DNA of 60,414 nucleotides from DAIOEK01 sp036746315 (GCA_036746315.1 DAIOEK010000013.1:1-60414); one strand, 5' to 3'. Shown: positions 14,939 to 23,972, counted from the stretch's first letter. Numbers and translations: made by a program. The notes: generated by a model not told the origin, from the letters alone.

Positions 14939-16714
14939 ATGGAAGAAAAATACGAAGAAAGCAAGCTGTACCGCATCCGCCACTCAGCCGCCCACATTAT
15001 GGCGCAGGCAGTTCTGGAAGAATTCCCCGACGGCAAAGTATCCATCGGTCCGCCCATCGAGGACGGCTTCTATTACGATTTCGATCTGCCCCGTCCGCTC
15101 ACCCCGGATGACCTGGCTAAGATCGAAAAACGCATGCGGCAGATCATCGCGGGGCGTCATCCCTTCATCCGCAAAGAGGTGAGCGCAGATGAAGCCAAGA
15201 ATATCTTTGCCGACCAGCCGTACAAGATCGAACTGATCGAAGGGCTCGAATCCGGCGGGCAGGACGAATACGGCAATGCCATCACAGAGAAACCGGTGAT
15301 CTCCACCTATACGCAGGATAAATTCACCGATCTGTGCCGCGGTCCGCACGTGGAGAACAGCGGCGAAATCAATCCATCCGCCATCAAGCTGCTGAACACA
15401 GCCGGCGCCTACTGGCGCGGGGATGAGAAACGCCCCATGCTGCAGCGCATCTACGGCACAGCCTGGGAAACGCCCAAGCAGTTGGAAGAATACCTGTGGC
15501 GGATCGAAGAAGCCAAAAAACGCGACCACCGCAAATTGGGACAGGAACTGGATCTGTTCAGCTCGGTGGATGAGATCGGTGCGGGATTGATCCTCTGGCA
15601 CCCCAAAGGCGGCATGATCCGCAAGATCGTGGAAAACTTCTGGTCTGAGGAACACATCAAATCAGGTTACGATTTTGTCTACACCCCGCACATCGGCAAA
15701 GCCCAACTATGGGAAACGAGCGGACATCTCGGGTTCTATAAGGAAAACATGTACTCGCCGGTGGACATCGACGGACAGCAATACTATCTGAAACCGATGA
15801 ACTGCCCGTTCCACCTGCACATCTACAAAAGCTCGCTGCGTTCATACCGCGATCTGCCCCTGCGCTTTGCGGAAGAAGGCACGGTATATCGTTACGAGCG
15901 CAGCGGGGTGATGCATGGGTTGATGCGTGTACGCGGATTCACGCAGGATGACGCTCATCACTTCTGCCGACCGGACCAGATGCCGGAGGAAATCGACTTC
16001 GTGCTGAACTTCAGCCTGCACATTCTGCGCAGCTTCGGCTTTTCCGAAATCCAGGCATACCTGAGCACCAAGCCGGAAAAAGCGGTGGGAGAACTGGAGA
16101 AATGGGAAGCCGCCACGCAGGCGCTGGAAGCTTCGCTGAAACGCGCGGGCGTCTCTTACAAGATCGATGAAGGCGGTGGAGCCTTCTACGGTCCGAAGAT
16201 CGACCTGAAGGTAAAGGATGCCATCGGACGCGAATGGCAGCTCTCCACGATCCAGTTTGATTTCAATATGTCGGAGCGCTTCGACATCACCTACATCGGC
16301 GAAGACGGTCAGCCGCACCGGCCCTACATGATCCACCGCGCCCTGTTGGGCAGCCTTGAAAGGTTCTTTGGGGTGCTGATCGAGCATTACGCGGGCGCCT
16401 TCCCGGTATGGCTCAGCCCGGTTCAGGCATCGATCATTCCGATCGCCGACCGTCACATGGAATATGCCGCCGAGGTGGAGAAGAAACTGAAGGCTGCCGG
16501 TCTGCGGGTAAAACTGGACGATCGCAGCGAACGGATGAACGCCAAAATCCGTGACGCGCAGAAACAAAAGATCCCCTACATGCTGGTCATCGGAGACGCC
16601 GAGCAGTCAGAAGGCAAGGTGGCACTCCGGCTGCGCAGCGGTGAGAATCCGGGTCCCATGCCGGTGGATGAATTCATCCAGATCGCACAGGATGCGGTAA
16701 AGAACAAGCAATAA
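14939..16714 (+). CDS. thrS: Threonyl-tRNA synthetase lacking the TGS domain
   Basis: This 591-residue class II synthetase begins directly in the N2 editing region (RIRHSAAHIMAQAVLEEF, with HSAAH as in the HxxxH zinc/editing motif), continues through TDLCRGPHV, and enters the catalytic core. PMNCPFHLHIY supplies the zinc Cys, RGFTQDDAHHFC is class II motif 2, and HRALLGSLERFFGVLIEHYAGAFPVWLSP is motif 3. The C-terminal anticodon domain is complete. The usual N-terminal TGS domain of about 60 residues is missing. The ATG at 14939 is preceded by TTTGGAGGTAAGA. A T-box controls expression. Confidence 0.95.
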   Translation: MEEKYEESKLYRIRHSAAHIMAQAVLEEFPDGKVSIGPPIEDGFYYDFDLPRPLTPDDLAKIEKRMRQIIAGRHPFIRKEVSADEAKNIFADQPYKIELIEGLESGGQDEYGNAITEKPVISTYTQDKFTDLCRGPHVENSGEINPSAIKLLNTAGAYWRGDEKRPMLQRIYGTAWETPKQLEEYLWRIEEAKKRDHRKLGQELDLFSSVDEIGAGLILWHPKGGMIRKIVENFWSEEHIKSGYDFVYTPHIGKAQLWETSGHLGFYKENMYSPVDIDGQQYYLKPMNCPFHLHIYKSSLRSYRDLPLRFAEEGTVYRYERSGVMHGLMRVRGFTQDDAHHFCRPDQMPEEIDFVLNFSLHILRSFGFSEIQAYLSTKPEKAVGELEKWEAATQALEASLKRAGVSYKIDEGGGAFYGPKIDLKVKDAIGREWQLSTIQFDFNMSERFDITYIGEDGQPHRPYMIHRALLGSLERFFGVLIEHYAGAFPVWLSPVQASIIPIADRHMEYAAEVEKKLKAAGLRVKLDDRSERMNAKIRDAQKQKIPYMLVIGDAEQSEGKVALRLRSGENPGPMPVDEFIQIAQDAVKNKQ

Positions 16715-17005
16715 AGTGAGGTGAACGCATTACCAAACCCGGAGTTTGCTACTTAATCTTCGGGTTTGGTACCAGGGGAATCGCATTTAAAATTATTTTT
16801 TTCTAAAAAGGAACCATTTCCCCACCCCTAACCCCGCCCCAGGGCGGGGAATTAGAAAAAAGTTGAGATATTGTGCCCGGTGGGCACAATATCTCAACAA
16901 AACAGTTTTTCCCCTTCCCGAATCTGGAAGGGCGAAGGATGGGCAAAAGCCAAAGTAAATCCATAAAAACAAGATGCAATCGCCCCGGGTTTGGCGCAAT
17001 CATAT
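16715..17005. other. Hairpin-rich intergenic region between thrS and infC
   Basis: No gene is seen. Three perfect inverted repeats follow one another. The first pairs TACCAAACCCG (16731-16741) with CGGGTTTGGTA (16761-16771), a likely thrS 3'-end hairpin without a T-run. The second is a GC-rich hairpin at about 16833-16850 (CCCCGCCC against GGGCGGGG) set in CCCTAACCCCG-type sequence. The third is a 17-bp stem at 16862-16898. The last two resemble a small REP-like dispersed element. Short open frames across the hairpins have no coding character. Confidence 0.6.
16862..16898. repeat. Perfect 17-bp hairpin, possible terminator or REP-like element
   Basis: The arm GTTGAGATATTGTGCCC pairs with its exact reverse complement across the loop GGT. 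Six A precede it, so on the minus strand it reads into TTTTTT and looks like a strong terminator, although no minus-strand gene ends here. On the plus strand it is followed by AAAACAGTTTTT. Confidence 0.7.
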
Positions 17006-17066
17006 TTGACGATTCAGCTTGAATCATGGTATCATCTAGACTGCCAAACCGGTTCCCTGAACCGGT
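17006..17066 (+). promoter_or_regulatory. infC operon promoter and leader hairpin
   Basis: TTGACG (17006-17011) and TATCAT (17030-17035) are 18 bases apart. A leader hairpin, ACCGGTT-CCCTG-AACCGGT (17048-17066), lies between the predicted start of transcription and the ribosome-binding site of infC. It could take part in translational control of the IF3-L35-L20 operon, which is known in other bacteria; that role here is inference. Confidence 0.55.
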
Positions 17067-17095
17067 ATTTAGATATAGCACAAGAGGAGATCGCT

Positions 17096-17668
17096 ATCAG
17101 TACAACCAACTTTCGGGTAAATGAACTAATCCGCTCACCCCAGGTACGCCTGATCGGTGCAGATGGAGAGAACGTCGGCGTAGTCGATACCTACGTAGCG
17201 CTGCGGATGGCCAGGGAAGCAGAGCGCGACCTGGTGGAAGTGGCTCCCAATGCGGACCCACCCGTGTGCCGGATCATGGATTTTGGCAAATTCCTATTCG
17301 AACGGGAGAAAAAGGAACGCGAAGCCAGAAAAGCGCAAACCAAAATCGAGGTGAAGGAAATCCGCCTGCGCCCCAAGACCAACGTCCACCACCGCGGTTT
17401 CAAAACACAGGACGCGCGTAAATGGCTGCAGAACGGGATGAAGGTCAGGGTATCGATCAAATTCCGCGGGCGGGAAATCACCTACCCGGAACTGGCGTTG
17501 GAAGATCTGAAAGAGATCGCCGAGGAACTGTCGGATGTTGCCATCATCGAACAGGCTCCAGTGCTGGAAGGCAAAATGATGGGCATGACCCTGGCTCCGG
17601 CCAAGTTTGCCAAAAAGAAGACAGAAGCTGCAGCGCAAACTGCGCCGGCAGCCGAGGCAGAGGAATAA
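17096..17668 (+). CDS. infC: Translation initiation factor IF-3, apparent AUC start
   Basis: This protein of about 190 residues prevents premature joining of 30S and 50S subunits and proofreads start-codon pairing. It shows the N-domain (FRVNELIRSPQVRLIGADGENVGVV), the PPVCRIMDFGKFLFE linker and the C-domain (KEIRLRPKTNVHHRGFKTQDARKWL, then KVRVSIKFRGRE). GAGGAG (17084-17089) is followed six bases later by ATC at 17096, and the IF3 homology begins there. No ATG, GTG or TTG occurs in frame at a sensible distance. IF3 genes in many bacteria use AUU or similar rare starts to autoregulate, so I read AUC as the start. The C-terminus carries a short Ala/Glu-rich tail. Confidence 0.93.
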   Translation: MSTTNFRVNELIRSPQVRLIGADGENVGVVDTYVALRMAREAERDLVEVAPNADPPVCRIMDFGKFLFEREKKEREARKAQTKIEVKEIRLRPKTNVHHRGFKTQDARKWLQNGMKVRVSIKFRGREITYPELALEDLKEIAEELSDVAIIEQAPVLEGKMMGMTLAPAKFAKKKTEAAAQTAPAAEAEE

Positions 17669-17760
17669 GCACACCGTAGAGGTGTGATGTTCAGGGTGGG
17701 GTTCATCGCTTGCCCCACCTGCGAAGTTTTCGCGAATATCATATTGAGAGGAGTATTGCT

Positions 17761-17997
17761 GTGCCCCGCAAGGTTAAAACCGGTAAGTATAAGTTGAAGA
17801 CCCACAAGGCTACCTCCAAGAGGTTCCGCCTGTCGGGTGCTGACAAGCTGATGCGTACCAAGGGTGGCAAAAGCCACCTCCGCCGCCGCACCTCTGAGCG
17901 CACCACTGCCCTGTTGGCAGAGATGCTGCCCGTGGAAGGCTCGGGTATCGTCAAGCGCGTCCGTCGTCTTGCCCCGTACATGAGCAAGAAGGACTAA
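17761..17997 (+). CDS. rpmI: 50S ribosomal protein L35
   Basis: This 78-residue protein matches bL35: PRKVKTGKYKLKTHKATSKRFRLSG, then KGGKSHLRRRTSERTTALL, and the closing VKRVRRLAPYMSKK. The GTG at 17761 is chosen as start because GAGAGGAG precedes it and the family begins with this Pro-Arg/Lys segment. It lies between infC and rplT, the conserved order. It is slightly longer than the usual 64-66 residues. Confidence 0.93.
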   Translation: MPRKVKTGKYKLKTHKATSKRFRLSGADKLMRTKGGKSHLRRRTSERTTALLAEMLPVEGSGIVKRVRRLAPYMSKKD

Positions 17998-18111
17998 GAC
18001 GCATGTATTGTTCCCCCCAGGGGATGTTCGGATAAGATTTCATTGCGGCTGCTGGGTGCTTGCAACGGGTTGTCACCAACCGGCGCCCAGGGGTACGTAA
18101 AGGAGTAATCT

Positions 18112-18462
18112 ATGGCACGTGTAAAAGGTGGACCGCAGGGTCACCTCCGACATAAAAAAGTATTGAATTTGAACCAGGGCTACAGCGGCTCCCGCCACCG
18201 CCTTTTCCGGCGCGCGAACGAAGCCATGCTGAAGAGCATGTTCTATGCCACCCGTGACCGCCGCGTTCGCAAACGCGATCTGCGCCGGTTGTGGATTGTC
18301 CGTATCAATGCGGCTGCCCGGTTGAACGGTTTGAGCTACAGTAAATTCGTGTACGGAATGAAGAAAGCTCAGATCACCATCAACCGCAAGATGCTGGCGG
18401 ATCTCGCTGTTCGTGATCCACAGGCATTTGCCGCTGTGGCTGCCAAAGCTAAAGCAGCATAA
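18112..18462 (+). CDS. rplT: 50S ribosomal protein L20
   Basis: This 116-residue bL20 assembles early on 23S rRNA and in several bacteria represses its own operon. The sequence MARVKGGPQGHLRHKKVLNLNQGYSG and RDRRVRKRDLRRLWIVRINAAAR are diagnostic. AAAGGAG precedes the ATG. It is the last gene before the operon terminator. The 114-bp gap upstream contains short GC-rich repeats that could fold but are not clear enough to call an L20-binding site. Confidence 0.95.
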   Translation: MARVKGGPQGHLRHKKVLNLNQGYSGSRHRLFRRANEAMLKSMFYATRDRRVRKRDLRRLWIVRINAAARLNGLSYSKFVYGMKKAQITINRKMLADLAVRDPQAFAAVAAKAKAA

Positions 18463-18482
18463 TCTCATTCTTCTCAAGCGAT

Positions 18483-18517
18483 ACCGGGCGGAGCTTACTC
18501 CGCCCGGTTTATTTTTT
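18483..18517 (+). terminator. Intrinsic terminator of infC-rpmI-rplT operon
   Basis: ACCGGGCGGAG-CTTA-CTCCGCCCGGT is a perfect 11-bp stem followed by TTATTTTTT, 20 bases after the rplT stop. Confidence 0.93.
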
Positions 18518-18601
18518 AATGAAAACTATTTTTGTCCAAATTCGTATATTAAATGGTATAGTAAAAAAGAATACCGGTTTTTGTAAGGTCTCAGGAGGTT
18601 T

Positions 18602-19174
18602 ATGGAAGTCTTTGCCATTTTTTCTGCTTTTGGTCTCTCAGCCAGCGCCGGGCTGAACGCCTACATTCCCTTATTGGTCATTGCACTCATCGCCAAATTC
18701 ACCCATCTGATCAACCTGAAACAACCCTGGGATGGACTGACCTCCTGGTGGATCATCGGGTTGCTGGTCATCCTGTGTCTTGTGGAATTCCTGGCGGATA
18801 GTTCACCGGCCATTAATCACGTCAACGATGTTATTCAAACGGTGATCCGCCCCACCGCGGGAGCAATCGCTTTTGCCGCCGGTTCAGGTGTGTTTGGAGA
18901 AGTCCACCCCGTTCTGGCATTGGGGTGCGGATTGTTCATCGCCGGCGGGGTTCATGCAGTGAAGAGCGCGGTGATCCGTCCGGCAGTGACCGCCACCACA
19001 GCGGGGACCGCCAACCTGCCGGTGAGCATGGCGGAAGACTTTACCTCGACCGTTGTTTCCATCCTGTCGTTGGTGGTGCCGGTGGTGGTGGCAGCGATCA
19101 TCATCCTGATCACCGCCTGGCTGGTGCAAAAACTATGGATCCGCATGAAAACGAGCAGGGCTACTCCGGCGTAG
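18602..19174 (+). CDS. DUF4126 domain membrane protein
   Basis: This 190-residue hydrophobic protein has about five membrane helices and the DUF4126 signatures: an N-terminal FGLSASAGLNAYIPLL, a middle LADSSPAINHVNDVIQTVIRPTAGAIAFAAG, and the later GGVHAVKSAVIRPAVTATTAGTANLPVSMAED. The family has no established function. CTCAGGAGG precedes the ATG. It overlaps the convergent histidine kinase gene by 14 bases at its 3' end. Confidence 0.85.
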   Translation: MEVFAIFSAFGLSASAGLNAYIPLLVIALIAKFTHLINLKQPWDGLTSWWIIGLLVILCLVEFLADSSPAINHVNDVIQTVIRPTAGAIAFAAGSGVFGEVHPVLALGCGLFIAGGVHAVKSAVIRPAVTATTAGTANLPVSMAEDFTSTVVSILSLVVPVVVAAIIILITAWLVQKLWIRMKTSRATPA

Positions 19175-20834
19175 CTGCGGCAATTCCGGACGGAATTTTC
19201 ACTATAATTCTGGTGCCTTTTCCCGGCGCAGTGGCTATTTCCATAGTCCCCTGCGCTATTTCGATTCTTTCCCGCATCCCAAGTAAACCAAAATGACCTG
19301 CGGCGGCAAGCCGATCCAGCCGTTCGGGTAAATGAAAGCCGGCACCATCATCCCTAATTTCCAATCTCAACACATCATCCAGGAATCGAATTGAGATTAC
19401 CGCGCCAGCGGCAGATGCATGCTTGCGGATATTGTTAAGAGCCTCCTGCACCACTCTGAAAAGAGTCAGTTCCACGTCCGTATTCAAGCGTCTTTCGTCC
19501 CCAATTACCGTTACTTCCACCCGAATACCCGCCGACTGTTGAAAATCCATCACGTAAGTTCGAACGGCGGTTACCCACCCCAGATCCTCCAAATAAGGCG
19601 GGCGCAAGCCTCTGGTAAAGCCGCGCACCTGATCAATGATTTTTTGAATCACATCAGTTTCGCCCTCGCCAGCCCCGCGAAGATGAAGATTCTGTTTGTG
19701 GGCAATCAAATCTTGCAGCAAGCCGTCATGCAGGTCGCGTGATAATTTCTTGCGCTCCGTCTCGACGCCGGCGGTTAATCCACCGATATATTCCTGCAAA
19801 TTGTGTCGGGCTTCCAACCAACTCAAATAGAGACTGCGAAGTACGGATTGCAGGTCAAGTATCTCCCGTATTCCCCCCACCGGCTCATTCAAGGTAGAAG
19901 GATTGGTTTCATTCAATTGCTCAGCCTGCCGGGCAAGTTTTTGCAACGGGTATACCACCCAATACACCAGCAGCAACAAACCCAACATGGTAAATATAAG
20001 TACTGGAATCAAAACCAGTGGAATCAGCTGGGTCGTTAGCAGGGTCGAGTTGCCTGCATCCTGCCAGGACTCCTCGGTGATCAACATCCAACCCGTAGGT
20101 TGAATGGGTGTATAGGTGATAATGCGCTCTTCGTGATGATCTTGAGGAAAGAACGTACCGGATTTTCCGGTCAAGCCGGCAAGTACACCCGGATGGTAAA
20201 TCTCATGATCGGCTACAGGTTCACGCCCGGCGGAAAAAATAACCTCATGATTCTGGTTGAAGATCAATAGAGATTGTGATGTATCTGGAGCACCACCCGG
20301 AAGGATCGCCAATAAATAAGGCGTCAGACTAATCCCGCCGATCAGGATTTGATCTGCATCGATACCGACCGACATCCATAACACCGGTTCTGCCTGCATC
20401 ACCTGCCGATAAGCCGCCCCGGAGCCGTCTGCATCCGCTAACAGGCTGCATAGAACTTGTGTTGATTTAAGATCAGGCGGTTCACCTATCCGGCCCAATT
20501 GCTGCAAATTACTGGCAGCACAATCGAATGTGTACACACCCTTCTGAAAATCCTGCATCCAGGGTAGATACTGCATCTGTGCCGAACCGGATTTGATCTG
20601 TCCCGCAGCGATATACAGGTTATCCTGCAATCGAAAAAGACCGTTCTCAATCACGCGCGCGGTCTGAATGGCAGCCCGTAAATCCCGATCGCCCGCCATT
20701 TGCCGCATATCCCGGTGGTGGATGGATTGGCTGACCAGTACCACGACCACCAACACAACCGTGACGGGGATTACCAGAAAGATCAAAACCTTGGGAAGGG
20801 ATGACAGCCACAGGGATGAGAATCGCTGTTTCAC
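19161..20834 (-). CDS. Sensor histidine kinase (NarL-type partner, HisKA_3)
   Basis: This 557-residue membrane kinase has helix 1 at about 13-36, an extracytoplasmic sensor of about 230 residues resembling a Cache domain, and helix 2 at about 269-295. A HAMP-like linker (VVYPLQKLARQAEQL) follows, then the dimerisation box with phospho-acceptor His369 in SRDLHDGLLQDL, and a HATPase_c domain (VVQEALNNIRKHA, IRDDGAGF, GLLGMRERIE). The start overlaps the response regulator stop by four bases. Both lie directly downstream of copA, which raises the possibility of a copper or envelope-stress stimulus. Confidence 0.93.
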   Translation of the reverse strand: MKQRFSSLWLSSLPKVLIFLVIPVTVVLVVVVLVSQSIHHRDMRQMAGDRDLRAAIQTARVIENGLFRLQDNLYIAAGQIKSGSAQMQYLPWMQDFQKGVYTFDCAASNLQQLGRIGEPPDLKSTQVLCSLLADADGSGAAYRQVMQAEPVLWMSVGIDADQILIGGISLTPYLLAILPGGAPDTSQSLLIFNQNHEVIFSAGREPVADHEIYHPGVLAGLTGKSGTFFPQDHHEERIITYTPIQPTGWMLITEESWQDAGNSTLLTTQLIPLVLIPVLIFTMLGLLLLVYWVVYPLQKLARQAEQLNETNPSTLNEPVGGIREILDLQSVLRSLYLSWLEARHNLQEYIGGLTAGVETERKKLSRDLHDGLLQDLIAHKQNLHLRGAGEGETDVIQKIIDQVRGFTRGLRPPYLEDLGWVTAVRTYVMDFQQSAGIRVEVTVIGDERRLNTDVELTLFRVVQEALNNIRKHASAAGAVISIRFLDDVLRLEIRDDGAGFHLPERLDRLAAAGHFGLLGMRERIEIAQGTMEIATAPGKGTRIIVKIPSGIAAATPE

Positions 20835-21511
20835 AAAGTATCCTCATTCCCGGCAGGTGAATGCACGGAGATCAGACCCAGCTCCAATGCCCGAATGACT
20901 GCTTCAGTCCTGCTTTCGGTCACCAGTTTCGCAAATATATTCGCCAGGTGGTTTTGCACGGTTCGACTGCTGATCTCGAGGTTAACGGCTATCGCTTTGT
21001 TCGTCCAACCAAGTGCGACCTTTTCCAACACCTCGATTTCCCGTTCGCTCAGAATATTCGCCTGAGGGGAATTGCCCGCTGCCGCATCCCTCATCTGCCA
21101 GCCCCGCAACCGGGCATCGAGTACCTGTTTGCCCATGTATACATCCAGTACAGCCTGGATGATCTCTTGTGGAGAAGCGGTTTTCAAAACATACCCGTTG
21201 GCTCCCGCCTGGGTCAATGCTTGAATATATGGCGGGTCATCATAGGCGGTAAGGATCAGAATCCCCACCGAATTATCCCATCTGCGGATCTCCCGCGTAG
21301 CCGACAGCCCATTCATCGCCGGCATCTGGATATCCATCACCAGCACATCGGGGTCGAAATTTGGGAGCAGCGCCAGGAGTTCACTCCCATCAGCCGCCTC
21401 GGCAATCACCCGTATTTGCGGGTCAGATTCCAGAAATTGTTTTATGCCGGCGCGTACAATGGCATGGTCATCTGTCAAAATCACCCGAATCGACTTCCGA
21501 TCATTATTCAT
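20831..21511 (-). CDS. NarL/LuxR-family response regulator
   Basis: This 226-residue regulator has a receiver domain with acidic pocket Asp14/Asp15 and phospho-acceptor Asp60 in DVLVMDIQMP, the switch Thr in ILTAYDD, and a GerE-type helix-turn-helix (LSEREIEVLEKVALGWTNKAIAVNLEISSRTVQNHLANIF). It is the partner of the overlapping kinase. Only 28 bases separate it from the copA stop codon, so copA, regulator and kinase may be one transcript. Confidence 0.94.
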   Translation of the reverse strand: MNNDRKSIRVILTDDHAIVRAGIKQFLESDPQIRVIAEAADGSELLALLPNFDPDVLVMDIQMPAMNGLSATREIRRWDNSVGILILTAYDDPPYIQALTQAGANGYVLKTASPQEIIQAVLDVYMGKQVLDARLRGWQMRDAAAGNSPQANILSEREIEVLEKVALGWTNKAIAVNLEISSRTVQNHLANIFAKLVTESRTEAVIRALELGLISVHSPAGNEDTL

Positions 21512-21539
21512 TAATCAGATCGCTCCCTTACTGAAGCCG

Positions 21540-23972
21540 TCAGATCGAAAACCTGGTTCTCCGCAGGCGCAGGCTGTTGGTCACCACGAACACACTGCTC
21601 ATTGCCATTGCCGCCGCAGCCAACATTGGAACCAGCAAACCAAATGCGGCAGCCGGAATGAGGATCACATTGTAGATGAACGCCCAGAACAGATTCTGCT
21701 TGATGGTTCTGAGAGTCTTTCGGGAAAGCTCCACCGCACGCGGCACGCCCCGCAAATCTCCGCTGATGAGCACCACCGGCGAGGAAGCCATCGCCACATC
21801 CGTTCCGGTGCCGATGGCGATGCCGACATCCGCCTGGGTCAGAGCCGGGGCATCATTGATGCCATCCCCCACCATGGCAACAACATTTCCGGCGGATTGC
21901 AGCTCACGAACCAGATCGATCTTTCCATCCGGCAAAACTTCGGCATATACACGATCCACACCCACCTGGCGACCAATGGCTTCCGCCGTCTGCCGGTTGT
22001 CACCGGTCAACATCACCACTTGCAGATTCATGGCACGCAATTGACGGATAGCTTCAACAGAGCCCGGCTTGATCGTATCGGCAATAGCCAGTACACCGGC
22101 AAGTGAACCATCCACTGCCACCAGAACAGTGGTCTTGCCTTCACTCTGATAGCGATCCAGCAGGGAAACCACAGAGGCAAGGTTCAGGTTTTCTTCACTC
22201 ATCAAGCGGCTGCTACCCACCAGCACTCGCCTGCCATCAACTTCCGCCCGCGCACCGCGCCCGACCACTCCCTGGAAGGAGGTCGTCCCGGAAAGTTCCA
22301 CATCCCGCTGACCTGCTTCGGCAACCACAGCCTCAGCCAGCGGATGCTCGCTGCGTTTTTCCACACTGCCAGCCAGGCGGAGCAGCTCGTTCTCGGTCAT
22401 TTGATCTTGCACAACCTGAATATCCGTAACCTGCGGCTGTCCGCGGGTGATCGTGCCGGTTTTATCCAGCACGATGGTATCGACCCTGCCCGCCCGTTCC
22501 AGGGCTTCACTGGATTTGAGCAAAATGCCAACTTCGGCGCCCTTGCCGGTGCCCACCATCACCGCAGTGGGGGTTGCCAACCCCATGGCACAGGGACAGG
22601 CAATCACCAGCACTGCCACCATGTGGATAAGCGCGCGGGTAAACGGTGTAATATCGGCATCAGCCGCCAGTGGCGGTGCAACTATCATCCAGCCGGCAAA
22701 GGTCAGCAGTGCCAGCAGGATCACCACCGGAACGAATACGGCAGAAATCTGATCTGCCAGTTTTTGAATGGGCGCCTTGCTGCCCTGCGCCTCCTCCACC
22801 AGGCGGATGATCTGGGCGAGGGCGGTATCCTTGCCCACGCGGGTCGCCTGGAAGGTAAATGAACCCAGCCGGTTCATCGTGGCGCCGATCACCTGCGCGC
22901 CCGGTGATTTTTCCACGGGGATCGATTCGCCGGTAAGCATGGATTCATCCACCGTGGAAGTACCCTCCAGCACGACGCCATCCACCGCGATCTTCTCGCC
23001 CGGCTTGACGAACAGCACGTCCCCGGCGATCACCTCTTCCACCGGAATTTCCCGTTCCTGCGAATCGCGGATCACCCGCGCAGTACGGGCGTGCAAGCCC
23101 ATCAGTTTTTTGATCGCCTCGGAAGTCTTCCCCTTGGCGCGGGCTTCGAGATATTTTCCTACCTTGATCAGCGTGATGATGACCGCGGCGGTTTCAAAAT
23201 ACACATGCCCGGGTATCCAGCCCAGAGTGACCGGCACCGAATATAAAAATGCAGCCGAAGACCCCAATGCAACCAGAACATCCATATTGGCTGATCCGTT
23301 GCGAATGGATTTGTAAGCACCCACATAATACTGACGTCCAACATACGCCTGCACCGGCAAAGCAAGCGCCAACATCACCCATTTTATCCACGAGGAATGC
23401 GCAATGGACATGGGCAAAAGGTTAAAATCAGCCGCCATGGAAAGCAAGAACAACGGGACGGTAAATATCAAGCCAACGGTGAGAAGGTGTTTTTGCTCAT
23501 CCATCTCCCTCTGACGGGCAATCGCTTCCACATCCTCTCCCTCGCCAGCCAGGTCATAGGTTTCAAAGCCGGCTGCCCTGACCGCCGTACGAATTTCCTG
23601 CCGGGTGATTACCGTGGGGATAAACTTGACCGCCATTTGTGCGGTAACAAGGTTAACCCGAACATCCAACACACCTTCCTGATTTCTGATCGATTTCTCC
23701 AGCCGGCGGGCATCGTTGTCATCGCCCAAATTTTTGAGCTGCAATACGGATTCACCCCCTGCAATGCCATAACCGGCTCTTTCAATACGATTGATCATCG
23801 CCGGCAGATCCGCCAGCGTGGGGTCGAATTCCACCGAGGCGCGCTCCGATGAGAGGTTAACACTGGCGGAAGATACGCCATTCACCTTTTTCAAGCTGCG
23901 TTCCACTGTTGCCACACAATTTGCGCAGGTCATCCCCGTAATCGGGAGAGTGACCAATTTTTTCTCAGACAT
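21540..23972 (-). CDS. copA: Copper-exporting P1B-type ATPase
   Basis: This 810-residue pump exports Cu(I). The first heavy-metal domain (about 5-70) keeps GMTCANC, with Cys16 and Cys19. A second domain-sized copy (about 72-140) has lost the CXXC pair. Eight membrane helices follow, with the CPC motif in ACPCAMGLATPTAV, the phosphorylation site DKTGTITRG, the HP motif SEHPLAEAV and the hinge MVGDGINDAPAL. TGDN precedes the hinge. The ATG at 23972 is backed by GGAGGT; the longer frame is not needed. It is divergent from the UreH/cupredoxin gene across a 163-bp gap with an inverted repeat. Confidence 0.95.
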   Translation of the reverse strand: MSEKKLVTLPITGMTCANCVATVERSLKKVNGVSSASVNLSSERASVEFDPTLADLPAMINRIERAGYGIAGGESVLQLKNLGDDNDARRLEKSIRNQEGVLDVRVNLVTAQMAVKFIPTVITRQEIRTAVRAAGFETYDLAGEGEDVEAIARQREMDEQKHLLTVGLIFTVPLFLLSMAADFNLLPMSIAHSSWIKWVMLALALPVQAYVGRQYYVGAYKSIRNGSANMDVLVALGSSAAFLYSVPVTLGWIPGHVYFETAAVIITLIKVGKYLEARAKGKTSEAIKKLMGLHARTARVIRDSQEREIPVEEVIAGDVLFVKPGEKIAVDGVVLEGTSTVDESMLTGESIPVEKSPGAQVIGATMNRLGSFTFQATRVGKDTALAQIIRLVEEAQGSKAPIQKLADQISAVFVPVVILLALLTFAGWMIVAPPLAADADITPFTRALIHMVAVLVIACPCAMGLATPTAVMVGTGKGAEVGILLKSSEALERAGRVDTIVLDKTGTITRGQPQVTDIQVVQDQMTENELLRLAGSVEKRSEHPLAEAVVAEAGQRDVELSGTTSFQGVVGRGARAEVDGRRVLVGSSRLMSEENLNLASVVSLLDRYQSEGKTTVLVAVDGSLAGVLAIADTIKPGSVEAIRQLRAMNLQVVMLTGDNRQTAEAIGRQVGVDRVYAEVLPDGKIDLVRELQSAGNVVAMVGDGINDAPALTQADVGIAIGTGTDVAMASSPVVLISGDLRGVPRAVELSRKTLRTIKQNLFWAFIYNVILIPAAAFGLLVPMLAAAAMAMSSVFVVTNSLRLRRTRFSI

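Noticed and set aside
16793..17081. Small minus-strand frames between thrS and infC
   Set aside because: They cross several perfect hairpins and have no SD or known motif.
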